A stretch of 10,163 nt of DNA from Chloroflexota bacterium. GTDB lineage: Bacteria; Desulfobacterota; Desulfuromonadia; Desulfuromonadales; Geopsychrobacteraceae. Location: assembly GCA_015222355.1 (NCBI GenBank), contig JADFVC010000048.1, forward strand, positions 1 to 10,163, written 5' to 3'. Shown piece after piece: positions 1-7,129 of the stretch. The notes under the pieces were generated by a model. That model worked only from the letters and a program-made list of their open reading frames with translations. It made no database searches and was not told the origin of the DNA. Both the position numbers and the translations under genes were made by a program. Every line of letters starts with the position of its first letter. Positions within the stretch are counted from its first letter, which is position 1.

Positions 1-165
1 ATTGTCACCCTTCCGGAAGGGATCGAGATGGTCATGCCTGGCGACAACATCGCCATGACGGTTGACCTGATCACCCCGATCGCCATGGACAAAGAACTGC
101 GTTTTGCAATCCGCGAAGGTGGCCGTACGGTCGGTGCCGGCGTGGTTAGCGAAGTTGTTGAGTAA
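1..165 (+). CDS. tuf: Elongation factor Tu, C-terminal end (5'-truncated by window)
   Basis: The first 54 codons of the window read in frame 1 to a TAA at 163-165 and encode the end of EF-Tu domain III. Recognisable conserved segments are [31 protein letters not shown] and the closing [11 protein letters not shown]-Tu is the GTPase that carries aminoacyl-tRNA to the ribosomal A site; domain III contacts the tRNA and EF-Ts. The GTPase domain lies upstream of the window, so its motifs cannot be checked here. It sits 16 bases ahead of rpsJ, the usual junction between the str (rpsL-rpsG-fusA-tuf) and S10 operons. Whether this is the only tuf copy cannot be seen. Confidence 0.96.
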   Translation: MVTLPEGIEMVMPGDNIAMTVDLITPIAMDKELRFAIREGGRTVGAGVVSEVVE

Positions 166-181
166 GGCGAGGTTATAAACA

Positions 182-490
182 ATGTCTACACAGAAAATCA
201 GAATTCGCCTGAAGGCTTACGATCACTCTCTACTTGATCAGGCTGTCGCTGAAATTGTCGATACCACCAAGCGTACAGGATCTCGACTGGTTGGCCCGAT
301 TCCTCTGCCGACTGTGATCAATAAGTACTGCGTGCTGCGTGGTCCGCATGTTGATAAGAAGAGTCGTGAGCAGTTTGAAATTCGCACTCACAAACGTCTT
401 CTGGATATTATGGAGCCGACCCAGCAGACAGTCGATGCGTTGATGAAGCTCGACCTGTCGGCCGGTGTTGATGTTGAGATTAAACTCTAG
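182..490 (+). CDS. rpsJ: 30S ribosomal protein S10 (NusE)
   Basis: The 102-aa product matches the usual S10 length. S10 is a protein of the 30S head and, as NusE, joins the NusB-NusG antitermination complex that links transcription to translation. The start [11 protein letters not shown], the central PIPLPT, the [20 protein letters not shown] block (residues 53-72) and the final GVDVEIKL are family hallmarks. The ATG at 182 has GAGGT at 169-173, 8 bases upstream, so the start is secure. It is the first S10-type gene and follows tuf by 16 bases. That gap is too short for the long L4-responsive leader found upstream of E. coli rpsJ, so it is probably read through from the str operon. Confidence 0.98.
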   Translation: MSTQKIRIRLKAYDHSLLDQAVAEIVDTTKRTGSRLVGPIPLPTVINKYCVLRGPHVDKKSREQFEIRTHKRLLDIMEPTQQTVDALMKLDLSAGVDVEIKL

Positions 491-526
491 GCGATCATAC
501 ATAACAGTTAGCTAAGGGCATCACCA

Positions 527-1150
527 ATGATCAACGGACTTATAGGAAAAAAAATCGGCATGAGCCAGATGTACGCTGCTGACGGGCAGCGTATCCCGGT
601 CACTGTACTGGAGGCTGGCCCTTGTATTGTGTTGCAGAAAAAAACCGCTGACACGGATGGTTATGAGTCAGTGCAGCTTGGCTTTGGTGCCAAGAAGGCT
701 CACCGGACCAATAAACCGGAAATGGGGCACTTCAAAAAAGCTGGAAAAGGCGCCTTCGCGCATATTCGTGAATTCAAGGTTGCCGAGGAATACCAGGTCG
801 GTGATGAAGTGATTTGCGATATCTTCAAACCTGGCGACCGCATTGATGTTACCGGAACCAGCAAGGGTAAAGGTTTCCAGGGTGTCATGAAGCGCTGGGG
901 TTTTGCCGGGGGTCGTGCTAGTCATGGATCTATGTTCAAGCGCGGTCCTGGTGCTATTGGGCAGTCAGCTTGGCCTTCAAAGGTTTTCAAGGGCAAGAAG
1001 ATGGCCGGTCAGATGGGGAATGCACGTGTCACTACCCAGAATCTGATTGTTGTCGATGTCCGGCCGGAACAAAACCTTATTCTTGTGCGTGGTGCTGTGC
1101 CCGGATCGAAGAACGGTCTGGTCGTGATCCGCAAGGGAATCAAGGCCTAA
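527..1150 (+). CDS. rplC: 50S ribosomal protein L3
   Basis: The 207-aa product is L3, an early-assembly protein of the 50S subunit whose central extension reaches towards the peptidyl transferase centre. Family marks are the N-terminal [11 protein letters not shown], the [18 protein letters not shown] segment (residues 109-126) and [13 protein letters not shown] (153-165). The ATG at 527 has AAGGG at 514-518. The preceding gap of 36 bases is the longest in the window and shows no clear hairpin or promoter. In E. coli the loop Gln150 is methylated by PrmB; by my alignment of IGQSAWP (residues 144-150) with the E. coli loop, that position is Ala148 here. Codons 7-9 contain a run of eight A (547-554). 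Confidence 0.98.
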   Translation: MINGLIGKKIGMSQMYAADGQRIPVTVLEAGPCIVLQKKTADTDGYESVQLGFGAKKAHRTNKPEMGHFKKAGKGAFAHIREFKVAEEYQVGDEVICDIFKPGDRIDVTGTSKGKGFQGVMKRWGFAGGRASHGSMFKRGPGAIGQSAWPSKVFKGKKMAGQMGNARVTTQNLIVVDVRPEQNLILVRGAVPGSKNGLVVIRKGIKA

Positions 1151-1174
1151 GTGCTACGGACACAGGAGTAGAAA

Positions 1175-1798
1175 ATGGCAACTGTAACAATATTTGATCA
1201 GGACAAGAATCAGGTCGGTGAGCGTGAAATCGCTGACGCGGTTTTTAACACCGAGGTAAAAGAATATCTGCTGCATGATATGGTCCGTTATCAGCGGGCT
1301 GCTCGCCGTCAGGGGTCCGCTGCGACCAAGAACCGCAGTGCTGTTGCTGGCGGCGGCAAGAAACCCTATCGTCAGAAGGGGACCGGTAACGCTCGCCAAG
1401 GAACTGTGAGTGCCCCTCACTTTGTCGGCGGTGGTGTTGCGTTCGGGCCGCAGCCACGTTCCTATGCTTTTAAGTTGAACCGTAAGGTCAAGAAGGCTGC
1501 TCTGTGCAGTGCGCTTTCGGTTCGCTACCAGGCGGAGAAGCTGACGGTACTGAAAGAGCTCAATCTGGAGGCTATCAGCACCAAATCTTTCGCACAGCTG
1601 ATCCAGCGCTTTGAGCTTGAAGGTGCGCTGATTGTTATCGATCAGGCCGATCCAAAGGTTGAATTGTCGGCACGCAATTTACACAATGTCAAGGTGCTGC
1701 GTGCGGCTGGTGTCAATGTTTATGACATCCTCAAGTACCCGAACCTGGTGCTGACCGATGCTGCGGTAAGCGAGATTGAAGGAGCACTGGAAAAATGA
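1175..1798 (+). CDS. rplD: 50S ribosomal protein L4
   Basis: The 207-aa product is L4 (L4/L1e family), a primary 23S rRNA binder whose long loop lines the nascent peptide exit tunnel. The loop is visible at residues 59-76, with [18 protein letters not shown], followed by [14 protein letters not shown]. The Arg- and Lys-rich RQKGTGNAR core contacts 23S rRNA and the tunnel constriction in known structures. The ATG at 1175 has AGGAG at 1164-1168. In E. coli L4 also represses the S10 operon through the rpsJ leader; that leader has no room here, so this role is not supported. Its last codons overlap the rplW start by four bases, suggesting translational coupling. Confidence 0.98.
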   Translation: MATVTIFDQDKNQVGEREIADAVFNTEVKEYLLHDMVRYQRAARRQGSAATKNRSAVAGGGKKPYRQKGTGNARQGTVSAPHFVGGGVAFGPQPRSYAFKLNRKVKKAALCSALSVRYQAEKLTVLKELNLEAISTKSFAQLIQRFELEGALIVIDQADPKVELSARNLHNVKVLRAAGVNVYDILKYPNLVLTDAAVSEIEGALEK

Positions 1799-2082
1799 AA
1801 CCATTGCACGAGATTATTCGCAAGCCGCTGATTACTGAAAAAGCGAACCTGTTGAAGGATGAATCACGGATTGTAACTTTTGAGGTTTCTCGCGCTGCGA
1901 ACAAGATTGAGATTAAGCAGGCCGTTGAGAAGGCTTTTGATGTCAAGGTCAAGGCTGTGAACACCATTCAGCTGCGCGGTAAGGTGAAGCGTATGGGTTA
2001 CAATATCGGCCGGCGTAATAACTGGAAAAAAGCTTATGTGACTCTTGAAGAGGGTCATAGTATCGATTTTTATGGTGTGTAA
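1795..2082 (+). CDS. rplW: 50S ribosomal protein L23
   Basis: The 95-aa product is L23, which sits at the exit of the nascent chain tunnel and forms the main docking site for trigger factor and SRP. The opening [15 protein letters not shown] and the later [14 protein letters not shown] are typical. The reading frame starts at an ATG that overlaps the rplD TGA in ATGA (1795-1798). Its Shine-Dalgarno AAGGAG (1779-1784) lies inside rplD, ten bases before the start. This arrangement fits termination-reinitiation, keeping L4 and L23 production matched. The exposed Glu in the E. coli trigger-factor site (FEVE) has its likely counterpart in the TFEVS stretch near residue 25. Confidence 0.97.
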   Translation: MKPLHEIIRKPLITEKANLLKDESRIVTFEVSRAANKIEIKQAVEKAFDVKVKAVNTIQLRGKVKRMGYNIGRRNNWKKAYVTLEEGHSIDFYGV

Positions 2083-2116
2083 GGCCGCGCGCTTTGCAGG
2101 TATGGAGTAGCTAATC

Positions 2117-2944
2117 ATGGGTATCAAGAAATATAATCCGACCTCAGCTGGACGGCGTCATATGACTTCTTCGACTTTCGAAGAAATCACTAAGTCCACG
2201 CCGGAAAGATCGTTGCTGGCACCGCAGAAAAAAACTGGTGGTCGGAACAATCACGGCCGTATCACCAAACGTCACACCGGGGGTGGCCATAAGCAAAGGT
2301 ACCGGATTATCGATTTTCGGCGTGACAAAAAAGAAGTGCCTGCCAAGGTCGCAGCAATTGAATATGACCCGAACCGCAGTGCCCGTATTGCGCTGTTATT
2401 TTATGCTGATGGAGAGAAACGTTACATCTTGGCCCCTAAGGGTTTAACTGTCGGCGATACTGTTGTTGCCAGTGAGACCGCAGATATCACAGCGGGGAAT
2501 ACCATGACGATCAAGTCGATTCCTCTGGGCACTTGGGTTCACAATATTGAGCTGAAGATTGGCAAGGGCGGTCAGTTGGCACGTAGTGCCGGTGCCTATG
2601 CAATGATTGCCGCTAAGGAAGGTCGATACGCCCAATTAAGGCTTCCTTCCGGTGAAGTTCGACTGGTCCTGCAGGGCTGTCTGGCAACGGTCGGTCAGGT
2701 CGGTAATCTTGATCATGAAAAAATTAAAATTGGCAAGGCCGGACGTAATCGCTGGCTGGGTAAACGCCCGCAGTCGCGTGGTGTTGCCATGAACCCGGTT
2801 GATCACCCGCATGGCGGTGGTGAAGGCAAGAGCTCCGGTGGTCGTCATCCGGTTACCCCTTGGGGTGTACCGACCAAGGGCTATAAGACCCGGACTAATA
2901 AACGCACTGATAAATTTATCGTACGTCGTAGAAACAAGAAGTAA
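2117..2944 (+). CDS. rplB: 50S ribosomal protein L2
   Basis: The 275-aa product is full-length L2, needed for subunit association and for assembly of the peptidyl transferase centre. The N-terminal OB-like RNA-binding domain contains [19 protein letters not shown] (from residue 42), the SH3-like domain follows, and the C-terminal loop [14 protein letters not shown] (225-238) carries the highly conserved His230, equivalent to E. coli His229. The tail after residue 250 is rich in Lys and Arg, as usual for rRNA binding. The ATG at 2117 is preceded by GGAG at 2104-2107. The 34-base gap after rplW is GC-rich at its start but shows no convincing terminator. Confidence 0.98.
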   Translation: MGIKKYNPTSAGRRHMTSSTFEEITKSTPERSLLAPQKKTGGRNNHGRITKRHTGGGHKQRYRIIDFRRDKKEVPAKVAAIEYDPNRSARIALLFYADGEKRYILAPKGLTVGDTVVASETADITAGNTMTIKSIPLGTWVHNIELKIGKGGQLARSAGAYAMIAAKEGRYAQLRLPSGEVRLVLQGCLATVGQVGNLDHEKIKIGKAGRNRWLGKRPQSRGVAMNPVDHPHGGGEGKSSGGRHPVTPWGVPTKGYKTRTNKRTDKFIVRRRNKK

Positions 2945-2972
2945 TTGAAGATACAGGCTCTAGGAGACGATC

Positions 2973-3254
2973 GTGGCTAGATCAATAAAAAAAGGACCTT
3001 ATATACAGGAATGTTTGCTGCGTAAGGTTGATCTTGAAGGTGAAGGAAGTCGGAATAAGGTCATCAAGACCTGGTCGCGTCGTTCGACTATTATTCCGGA
3101 GTTCGTCGGCTCGACATTTGCTGTGCACAACGGCAGAAAGTTTGTCCCTGTGTTTGTCAGTGAGAACATGGTTGGTCATAAGCTAGGCGAATTTGCTCCA
3201 ACCCGGACCTACTACGGCCATGGTTCTGATAGAAAGAGCAAGGTCAGAAAGTAA
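2973..3254 (+). CDS. rpsS: 30S ribosomal protein S19
   Basis: The 93-aa product is S19, a 30S head protein next to S13 and close to the A-site tRNA and the intersubunit bridge. The N-terminal [11 protein letters not shown] and the C-terminal [17 protein letters not shown] are diagnostic. Translation starts at GTG (2973), not ATG. AGGAG at 2962-2966 lies six bases upstream, and the family's invariant N-terminus begins exactly there, so the GTG call is secure. Codons 5-7 contain seven consecutive A (2987-2993). Confidence 0.97.
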   Translation: MARSIKKGPYIQECLLRKVDLEGEGSRNKVIKTWSRRSTIIPEFVGSTFAVHNGRKFVPVFVSENMVGHKLGEFAPTRTYYGHGSDRKSKVRK

Positions 3255-3285
3255 GTACTGCGATCTCTGACAGGAGTTCCGAAGA

Positions 3286-3618
3286 ATGGAAACACAAGCA
3301 AGGTTAAGGAACGTCCGCCTTTCACCACGTAAGGCGAGACTTGTTGTTGATATGGTTCGCGGCAAGGGGATTCAGGAGGCGATGAACATTCTCCAGTTTT
3401 CTCCGCAGAAAACCGCACCCATTCTGTCGAAATTGTTGAAGTCTGCTGTGGCAAATGCTGAGCAGAAAGGTGTCTCTGATATCGACCAGTTGTTTGTTAA
3501 AACGGTGATGGTTGATCAGGGCCCGGTTTTGCGTCGTTTTATGCCCCGTGCTCAGGGGCGTGCCAGCCGGATTCGTAAACCGACCAGCCACATTACTGTG
3601 GTTCTGGACGTCAAGTAA
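3286..3618 (+). CDS. rplV: 50S ribosomal protein L22
   Basis: The 110-aa product is L22, which binds all 23S rRNA domains and sends a long beta hairpin into the exit tunnel opposite L4. The N-terminal [20 protein letters not shown] (residues 8-27) and the C-terminal [20 protein letters not shown] (88-107) are the family signatures. The hairpin tip at RAQGRASR is where macrolide-resistance deletions map in other bacteria, and it looks intact. The ATG at 3286 follows AGGAG (3272-3276) by nine bases. Length is the normal bacterial size. Confidence 0.98.
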   Translation: METQARLRNVRLSPRKARLVVDMVRGKGIQEAMNILQFSPQKTAPILSKLLKSAVANAEQKGVSDIDQLFVKTVMVDQGPVLRRFMPRAQGRASRIRKPTSHITVVLDVK

Positions 3619-3622
3619 GTCG

Positions 3623-3629
3623 AGGAGGT
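3623..3629 (+). promoter_or_regulatory. Strong Shine-Dalgarno for rpsC (TTG start)
   Basis: AGGAGGT is a seven-base match to the anti-Shine-Dalgarno end of 16S rRNA, among the longest in the window. It sits six bases before the TTG start of rpsC and fixes that start. A strong site may offset the weaker TTG codon; that is an inference. Confidence 0.85.
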
Positions 3630-3635
3630 ATCCCT

Positions 3636-4286
3636 TTGGGCCAGAAAGTTCATCCGATAGGGTTTCGTCTGGGAATCACCCGGACTTGGGAGTCCCGCTG
3701 GTATGCAGACGCAGATTACGCTGAGAAACTGCACGCTGATTTGAAGCTGCGTAATTTTTTGAAAAAGCGTCTCTATCATGCAGGTATCTCGAAAATTGAG
3801 TTGGAGCGTGCTGCAAATAAGGTTAAGATCAACATTTTTGCTGCCCGTCCGGGTATTATCATTGGCAAAAAGGGCGCTGAAGTTGAGGTGCTGAAAAAAG
3901 ATCTGGCCAAAATCACTTCTGACGAGTGTTTTATCAATATTCAGGAAGTCCGTAAGCCCGAAGTTGATGCACAGTTAGTGGCGGAAAATATTGTTCTGCA
4001 ACTGGAGCGTCGAGTCGCTTTTCGCCGCGCCATGAAGCGTAGCGTCAGTATGGCTTTGAAGTTCGGTGCCAAGGGGATCAAGATTAATTGCGCTGGTCGT
4101 CTGGGTGGTGCTGAGATGAGCCGTACTGAATGGTACCGTGAAGGTCGTGTGCCTTTGCACACCCTCCGTGCCGACATCGATTATGGTTTTGCTGAAGCTA
4201 AAACCACCTACGGGATCATCGGTGTTAAAGTGCTCATCTTCAAGGGTGAAGTCCTTGGCAAAGGGAAAGAACAGCCAGCAGGCTGA
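3636..4286 (+). CDS. rpsC: 30S ribosomal protein S3
   Basis: The 216-aa product is S3, located at the mRNA entry channel. An N-terminal KH domain carries the GxxG loop as [10 protein letters not shown] (GKKG at 77-80), and the C-terminal domain reads [17 protein letters not shown] (154-170). The basic cluster FRRAMKR (129-135) matches the E. coli Arg131, Arg132 and Lys135 used in mRNA unwinding, shifted by one. The start is TTG at 3636. The universal N-terminus [13 protein letters not shown] begins there, no ATG is available in frame nearby, and a seven-base Shine-Dalgarno match (3623-3629) lies six bases upstream. At 216 aa it is somewhat shorter than E. coli S3 (233), the difference being in the C-terminal tail. 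Confidence 0.98.
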   Translation: MGQKVHPIGFRLGITRTWESRWYADADYAEKLHADLKLRNFLKKRLYHAGISKIELERAANKVKINIFAARPGIIIGKKGAEVEVLKKDLAKITSDECFINIQEVRKPEVDAQLVAENIVLQLERRVAFRRAMKRSVSMALKFGAKGIKINCAGRLGGAEMSRTEWYREGRVPLHTLRADIDYGFAEAKTTYGIIGVKVLIFKGEVLGKGKEQPAG

Positions 4287-4302
4287 TCAGGAGTAACTTG
4301 TC

Positions 4303-4725
4303 ATGTTAATGCCGAAAAAGGTTAAGCGTAGAAAACAGTTTACCGGGCGCATGGCCGGACAGGCCAGTCGTGGGACTGAAGTTAACTTTGGTGATTTTGG
4401 CCTTCAGGCACTTGAGTGCGGTTGGCTCTCATCCCGTCAGATTGAGGCGGCCCGTCGTGCCATGACCCGTTACATCAAGCGGGGCGGTAAAATCTGGATT
4501 CGTTCTTTTCCTCATAAACCGCTGACCAGCAAGCCTGCTGAAACACGGATGGGTAAAGGTAAAGGGTCCCCGGAAAAATGGGTTGCTGTGGTCAGGCCTG
4601 GCCATATCCTGTATGAGATGCAGGGCGTGAACGAGGAAATTGCACGCGAGGCATTTCGTCTTGCTGCTCACAAGCTGCCGATGAAGACCAAGTTTGTGAA
4701 AAGAGAGGCAGGCGATGAAAGCTAG
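4303..4725 (+). CDS. rplP: 50S ribosomal protein L16
   Basis: The 140-aa product is L16, a late-assembly protein beside the A-site tRNA elbow and the binding sites of L25, L27 and several factors. The N-terminal [13 protein letters not shown] and the central [21 protein letters not shown] and GHILYEM segments are conserved. The [14 protein letters not shown] region (around residues 84-97) contains the loop near E. coli Arg81, the residue hydroxylated by RoxA in some bacteria. The ATG at 4303 is preferred over the one at 4309 because AGGAG (4289-4293) is nine bases away and MLMPKK is the usual N-terminus. Its end overlaps rpmC by eleven bases. Confidence 0.98.
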   Translation: MLMPKKVKRRKQFTGRMAGQASRGTEVNFGDFGLQALECGWLSSRQIEAARRAMTRYIKRGGKIWIRSFPHKPLTSKPAETRMGKGKGSPEKWVAVVRPGHILYEMQGVNEEIAREAFRLAAHKLPMKTKFVKREAGDES

Positions 4726-4906
4726 TGAAATTAAAGACCTCAGTGTCGAAGAGTTGCAGGTGAGAGCTGCTGAATTGCAGGAGGAATTGTTTAACTTACG
4801 ATTCCAACTGCATACGGGTCATTTAGAAAATACAGCTCGTATTTCTCATGTGCGGAAAGATGTTGCACGTGTTAAAACCTTTCTTTCCGGCAAGCTGAGT
4901 GCTTAG
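4715..4906 (+). CDS. rpmC: 50S ribosomal protein L29
   Basis: The 63-aa product is L29, a small helical hairpin beside L23 at the tunnel exit, where it helps form the SRP and trigger-factor platform. The pattern [15 protein letters not shown], then [13 protein letters not shown] and [15 protein letters not shown] is typical. The ATG at 4715 lies inside the last codons of rplP, giving an 11-base overlap in a different frame. A GAGAGG Shine-Dalgarno (4703-4708) is also inside rplP. This implies coupled translation of L16 and L29. Confidence 0.97.
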   Translation: MKASEIKDLSVEELQVRAAELQEELFNLRFQLHTGHLENTARISHVRKDVARVKTFLSGKLSA

Positions 4907-4922
4907 TGTGGGTGAGGAAACA

Positions 4923-5189
4923 ATGAGTCAAGAACGAGGTAACCGGAAAACCCGGGTCGGTGTTGTGGTGAGTGATAAAATGGATAAGACCGTCGTCGTA
5001 CGCGTCGATCGTCTGGTCAAGCACCGTGTTTACAAAAAGTACATCAAGCGCAATGTTAACTGTAAGGCTCACGATGAGGCGAACAGCTGTGGTGTTGGTG
5101 ATAAAGTTCTGATTGTCGAAACCAGGCCCATGTCGAAGGACAAGCGCTGGCGAGTCCGCCAGATCCTGGAGAAGGCCGTTACCGCGTAG
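4923..5189 (+). CDS. rpsQ: 30S ribosomal protein S17
   Basis: The 88-aa product is S17, an early-binding OB-fold protein of the 30S body. Family segments are [14 protein letters not shown] (residues 13-26) and [18 protein letters not shown] (59-76). The frame is open back to a GTG at 4899, which would give 96 aa, but that start overlaps the rpmC stop. The ATG at 4923 has TGAGGA at 4913-4918 just upstream and gives the usual N-terminus, so 4923 is chosen. Two cysteines (47 and 56) occur but no metal-binding pair. It is the last gene of the S10-type block, and only 11 bases separate it from rplN. Confidence 0.96.
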   Translation: MSQERGNRKTRVGVVVSDKMDKTVVVRVDRLVKHRVYKKYIKRNVNCKAHDEANSCGVGDKVLIVETRPMSKDKRWRVRQILEKAVTA

Positions 5190-5192
5190 GAG
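5188..5192 (+). promoter_or_regulatory. Shine-Dalgarno of rplN overlapping rpsQ stop
   Basis: AGGAG for rplN shares two bases with the TAG stop of rpsQ (5187-5189) and lies eight bases before the rplN ATG. A ribosome ending on rpsQ therefore covers the rplN start region, so the S10-type and spc-type blocks appear joined at the level of translation. Confidence 0.75.
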
Positions 5193-5200
5193 AGTAAGTC

Positions 5201-5569
5201 ATGATCCAGATGCAATCCATGCTCAGCGTGGCGGACAACTCAGGAGCCAAGAAGCTTTGTTGTATCAAGGTTCCAGGTGGGTCCAAGCGCAGGTACGCCG
5301 GTATCGGCGATATTATTATTTGCAGCGTTAAAGAGGCGCTGCCGAATTCAAAGGTCAAAAAAGGCGATATCGTGCGTGCGGTTATTGTCCGTACCGCTAA
5401 AGAAGTTCCCCGTCCGGACGGTTCTTTTATCCGTTTTGACACCAACTCTGCGGTTGTTGTCAATGTTGGTAACGAGCCGATCGGTACCCGTATCTTTGGC
5501 CCCGTTGCCAGGGAACTGCGGGCCCGGCACTTTATGAAAATCGTCTCGCTTGCCTCTGAAGTTCTTTAA
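5201..5569 (+). CDS. rplN: 50S ribosomal protein L14
   Basis: The 122-aa product is L14, a beta-barrel protein on the subunit interface that forms bridge B8 with 16S rRNA and, in many bacteria, binds the silencing factor RsfS. The N-terminal [19 protein letters not shown] is the family signature, followed by [16 protein letters not shown] (53-68), [10 protein letters not shown] and [13 protein letters not shown] (95-107). Length equals the usual 122. In E. coli this gene opens the spc operon with its own promoter; here the 11-base gap leaves no room for a promoter outside the rpsQ coding sequence, and none is recognisable. Confidence 0.98.
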   Translation: MIQMQSMLSVADNSGAKKLCCIKVPGGSKRRYAGIGDIIICSVKEALPNSKVKKGDIVRAVIVRTAKEVPRPDGSFIRFDTNSAVVVNVGNEPIGTRIFGPVARELRARHFMKIVSLASEVL

Positions 5570-5595
5570 ATACTGACTGCTGGAGAGTCAAAGCG

Positions 5596-5925
5596 ATGGC
5601 TACTGCTAAGTTGCATGTTAAAAAGAATGACATGGTGAAAATTATCGCCGGCAAGGAAAATGGCAAGACAGGTAAAGTCCTGCGTGTGTTCCCGGCCAAG
5701 GGTCGTGTTGTGGTTGAAAACCTCAATGTCATCAAGCGTCATACCCGTCCCAGCCAATCGAATCCGGAAGGTGGGATTGTGGAGAAAGAGGCGCCACTCA
5801 GCATTTCTAATGTTATGCTGGTTTGTGGCTCCTGTAATGAAGCGACACGAACTGGTGTGCGTAAGCTTGAAGATGGTAGCAAGACCCGTTACTGTAAAAA
5901 ATGTGACGCAAGCGTAGATAAGTAA
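5596..5925 (+). CDS. rplX: 50S ribosomal protein L24, zinc-ribbon form
   Basis: The 109-aa product is L24, an assembly initiator of the 50S subunit near the tunnel exit. The N-terminal KOW domain is seen as KNDMVKIIAGKENGKTGKVLRV (residues 10-31). The C-terminal half carries two Cys pairs, CGSC at 77-80 and CKKC at 100-103. This is the arrangement of the C+ class of ribosomal proteins, which bind one zinc; many enterobacterial L24 proteins lack it. The ATG at 5596 follows GGAGAG (5582-5587). A zinc-free paralogue might exist elsewhere under Zur control, but none is in this window. Confidence 0.98.
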   Translation: MATAKLHVKKNDMVKIIAGKENGKTGKVLRVFPAKGRVVVENLNVIKRHTRPSQSNPEGGIVEKEAPLSISNVMLVCGSCNEATRTGVRKLEDGSKTRYCKKCDASVDK

Positions 5926-5937
5926 ACGGAGAGTTTG

Positions 5938-6477
5938 ATGGCCAGGTTGAAACAGTCATATTTACAGGAGCAGTTACCTGCCCTGATGAAGGAATTCCAG
6001 TACAAAAGTGTCATGGAAGTTCCGAAGATCGAGAAAGTTGTTCTGAATATGGGACTTGGTGAGGCAATTCAGAACCCGAAGCTGCTGGAATCGGCGGTTG
6101 AAGAGCTTGAGCGGATCGGCGGCCAGAAGGCGGTGATTACCCGAGCCAGAAAATCAATTGCAACCTTTAAATTGCGCGAAGAGATGGCGATTGGTGCTTG
6201 TGTCACTTTGCGTCAGGACCGTGCCTGGGAATTTCTCGACCGCCTGATCAACGTAGCGCTGCCGCGTGTACGTGATTTTAAAGGGGTTTCCCCGAAAGCT
6301 TTTGATGGTCGTGGCAATTATACTCTCGGAATTCGTGAGCAGTTGATTTTCCCGGAAATTGATCTGGAGAAAATTGCTAAAGTATCCGGTCTGAATGTCA
6401 CGATAGTTACAACGGCGAAAACCGATGAAGAAGGCCGCGCACTGCTGGCCGGACTCGGTATGCCGTTCAGAAAATAG
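5938..6477 (+). CDS. rplE: 50S ribosomal protein L5
   Basis: The 179-aa product is L5, which binds 5S rRNA with L18, contacts P-site tRNA and forms bridge B1b with S13. Recognisable parts are [16 protein letters not shown] (residues 28-43), [15 protein letters not shown] (61-75), PRVRDFKGV (109-117) and [19 protein letters not shown] (122-140). The codon before the ATG is TTG at 5935, which could add one residue. The ATG at 5938 is preferred because GGAGA (5928-5932) then has five-base spacing and MARLK is the usual start. In E. coli the S8 repressor binds the mRNA at this gene's start; with only 12 intergenic bases I see no clear copy of that structure. Confidence 0.97.
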   Translation: MARLKQSYLQEQLPALMKEFQYKSVMEVPKIEKVVLNMGLGEAIQNPKLLESAVEELERIGGQKAVITRARKSIATFKLREEMAIGACVTLRQDRAWEFLDRLINVALPRVRDFKGVSPKAFDGRGNYTLGIREQLIFPEIDLEKIAKVSGLNVTIVTTAKTDEEGRALLAGLGMPFRK

Positions 6478-6497
6478 TCTGGATAGCGGAGGATATT

Positions 6498-6683
6498 GTG
6501 GCAAAGAAATCGATGATAGCCAAAGCGAAGCGGCCGAAAAAATTTGCCGTGCAGGAATATAACCGCTGTCCTATTTGCGGTCGCCCCCGCGCTTACTACC
6601 GTAAATTTGATATGTGCAGAATTTGTTTGCGGAAACTGGCATCCGAGGGGAAAATTCCCGGGGTTGTCAAGTCCAGCTGGTAA
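6498..6683 (+). CDS. rpsN: 30S ribosomal protein S14, short zinc type
   Basis: The 61-aa product is the short, zinc-binding S14 (S14Z/RpsN1 type) of the 30S head. Cys24-x2-Cys27 and Cys40-x2-Cys43 form the zinc ribbon, in the context [24 protein letters not shown]. The C-terminal [11 protein letters not shown] is diagnostic. The zinc-free form is longer (about 90-100 aa) and lacks these cysteines. Translation starts at GTG (6498), with GGAGGA at 6488-6493 four bases upstream; MAKKSM is the usual family N-terminus. This form helps exclude E. coli-like Gammaproteobacteria as the host. Confidence 0.98.
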   Translation: MAKKSMIAKAKRPKKFAVQEYNRCPICGRPRAYYRKFDMCRICLRKLASEGKIPGVVKSSW

Positions 6684-6704
6684 CAGCAAAGAGGAGTACC
6701 ACCC

Positions 6705-7103
6705 ATGTCTATGACCGATCCGATGGCGGATATGCTGACCCGCATTCGTAATGCCGGGATGGCAAGCCATGCCAAACTTGATGTCCCGTCCAGCAATGTC
6801 AAAGTTGCTGTTGCCACTGTCCTTAAAGATCTTGGCTATATCAAAAACATCAAGACCATCAGCGATAACAAGCAGGGCATTCTGCGTATTTATCTGAAGT
6901 ATGACGACAGTCAGGAGCCAATTATTCACGAGATTAAACGGGTTTCAACACCTGGCCGTCGGGTTTATGTCGGCAAGGATGAGATACCGCGGGTGAAAAA
7001 CGGCCTTGGTGCATCGATTCTGTCGACCTCCAAAGGGGTCCTTGATGATGTCGCAGCACGTAAAGTTCAGGTTGGTGGCGAAGTCATCTGTACCGTCTGG
7101 TAA
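6705..7103 (+). CDS. rpsH: 30S ribosomal protein S8
   Basis: The 132-aa product is S8, a primary 16S rRNA-binding protein of the central domain. The N-terminal [20 protein letters not shown] and the C-terminal [20 protein letters not shown] followed by GEVICTVW are conserved; the STSKG loop contacts helix 21 in known structures. The ATG at 6705 follows GAGGAG (6691-6696) by eight bases; a later ATG at 6711 would leave a 14-base spacing and is less likely. In E. coli S8 represses the spc operon by binding its mRNA near rplE. Whether that happens here is not shown by the sequence. Confidence 0.98.
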   Translation: MSMTDPMADMLTRIRNAGMASHAKLDVPSSNVKVAVATVLKDLGYIKNIKTISDNKQGILRIYLKYDDSQEPIIHEIKRVSTPGRRVYVGKDEIPRVKNGLGASILSTSKGVLDDVAARKVQVGGEVICTVW

Positions 7104-7129
7104 TCGTAGCAGAGTGAGGAGTTTCGACA

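Noticed and set aside
491..526. A possible internal promoter in the longest gap (36 bases) before rplC
   Set aside because: No pair of -35 and -10 boxes with proper spacing could be made out in it.
2083..2116. A possible terminator in the GC-rich stretch after rplW
   Set aside because: The stretch GGCCGCGCGC has no stable hairpin followed by a T run, and rplB follows directly with its own ribosome site.
4899..4922. An N-terminally extended rpsQ starting at GTG 4899
   Set aside because: It would overlap the rpmC stop and add eight residues not typical of S17, while the ATG at 4923 has a Shine-Dalgarno and gives the usual length.
6318..6929. A 203-codon open frame on the minus strand across rplE, rpsN and rpsH
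   Set aside because: It lies wholly opposite three conserved ribosomal protein genes, and its translation has no recognisable domain. It is best explained as a shadow frame.
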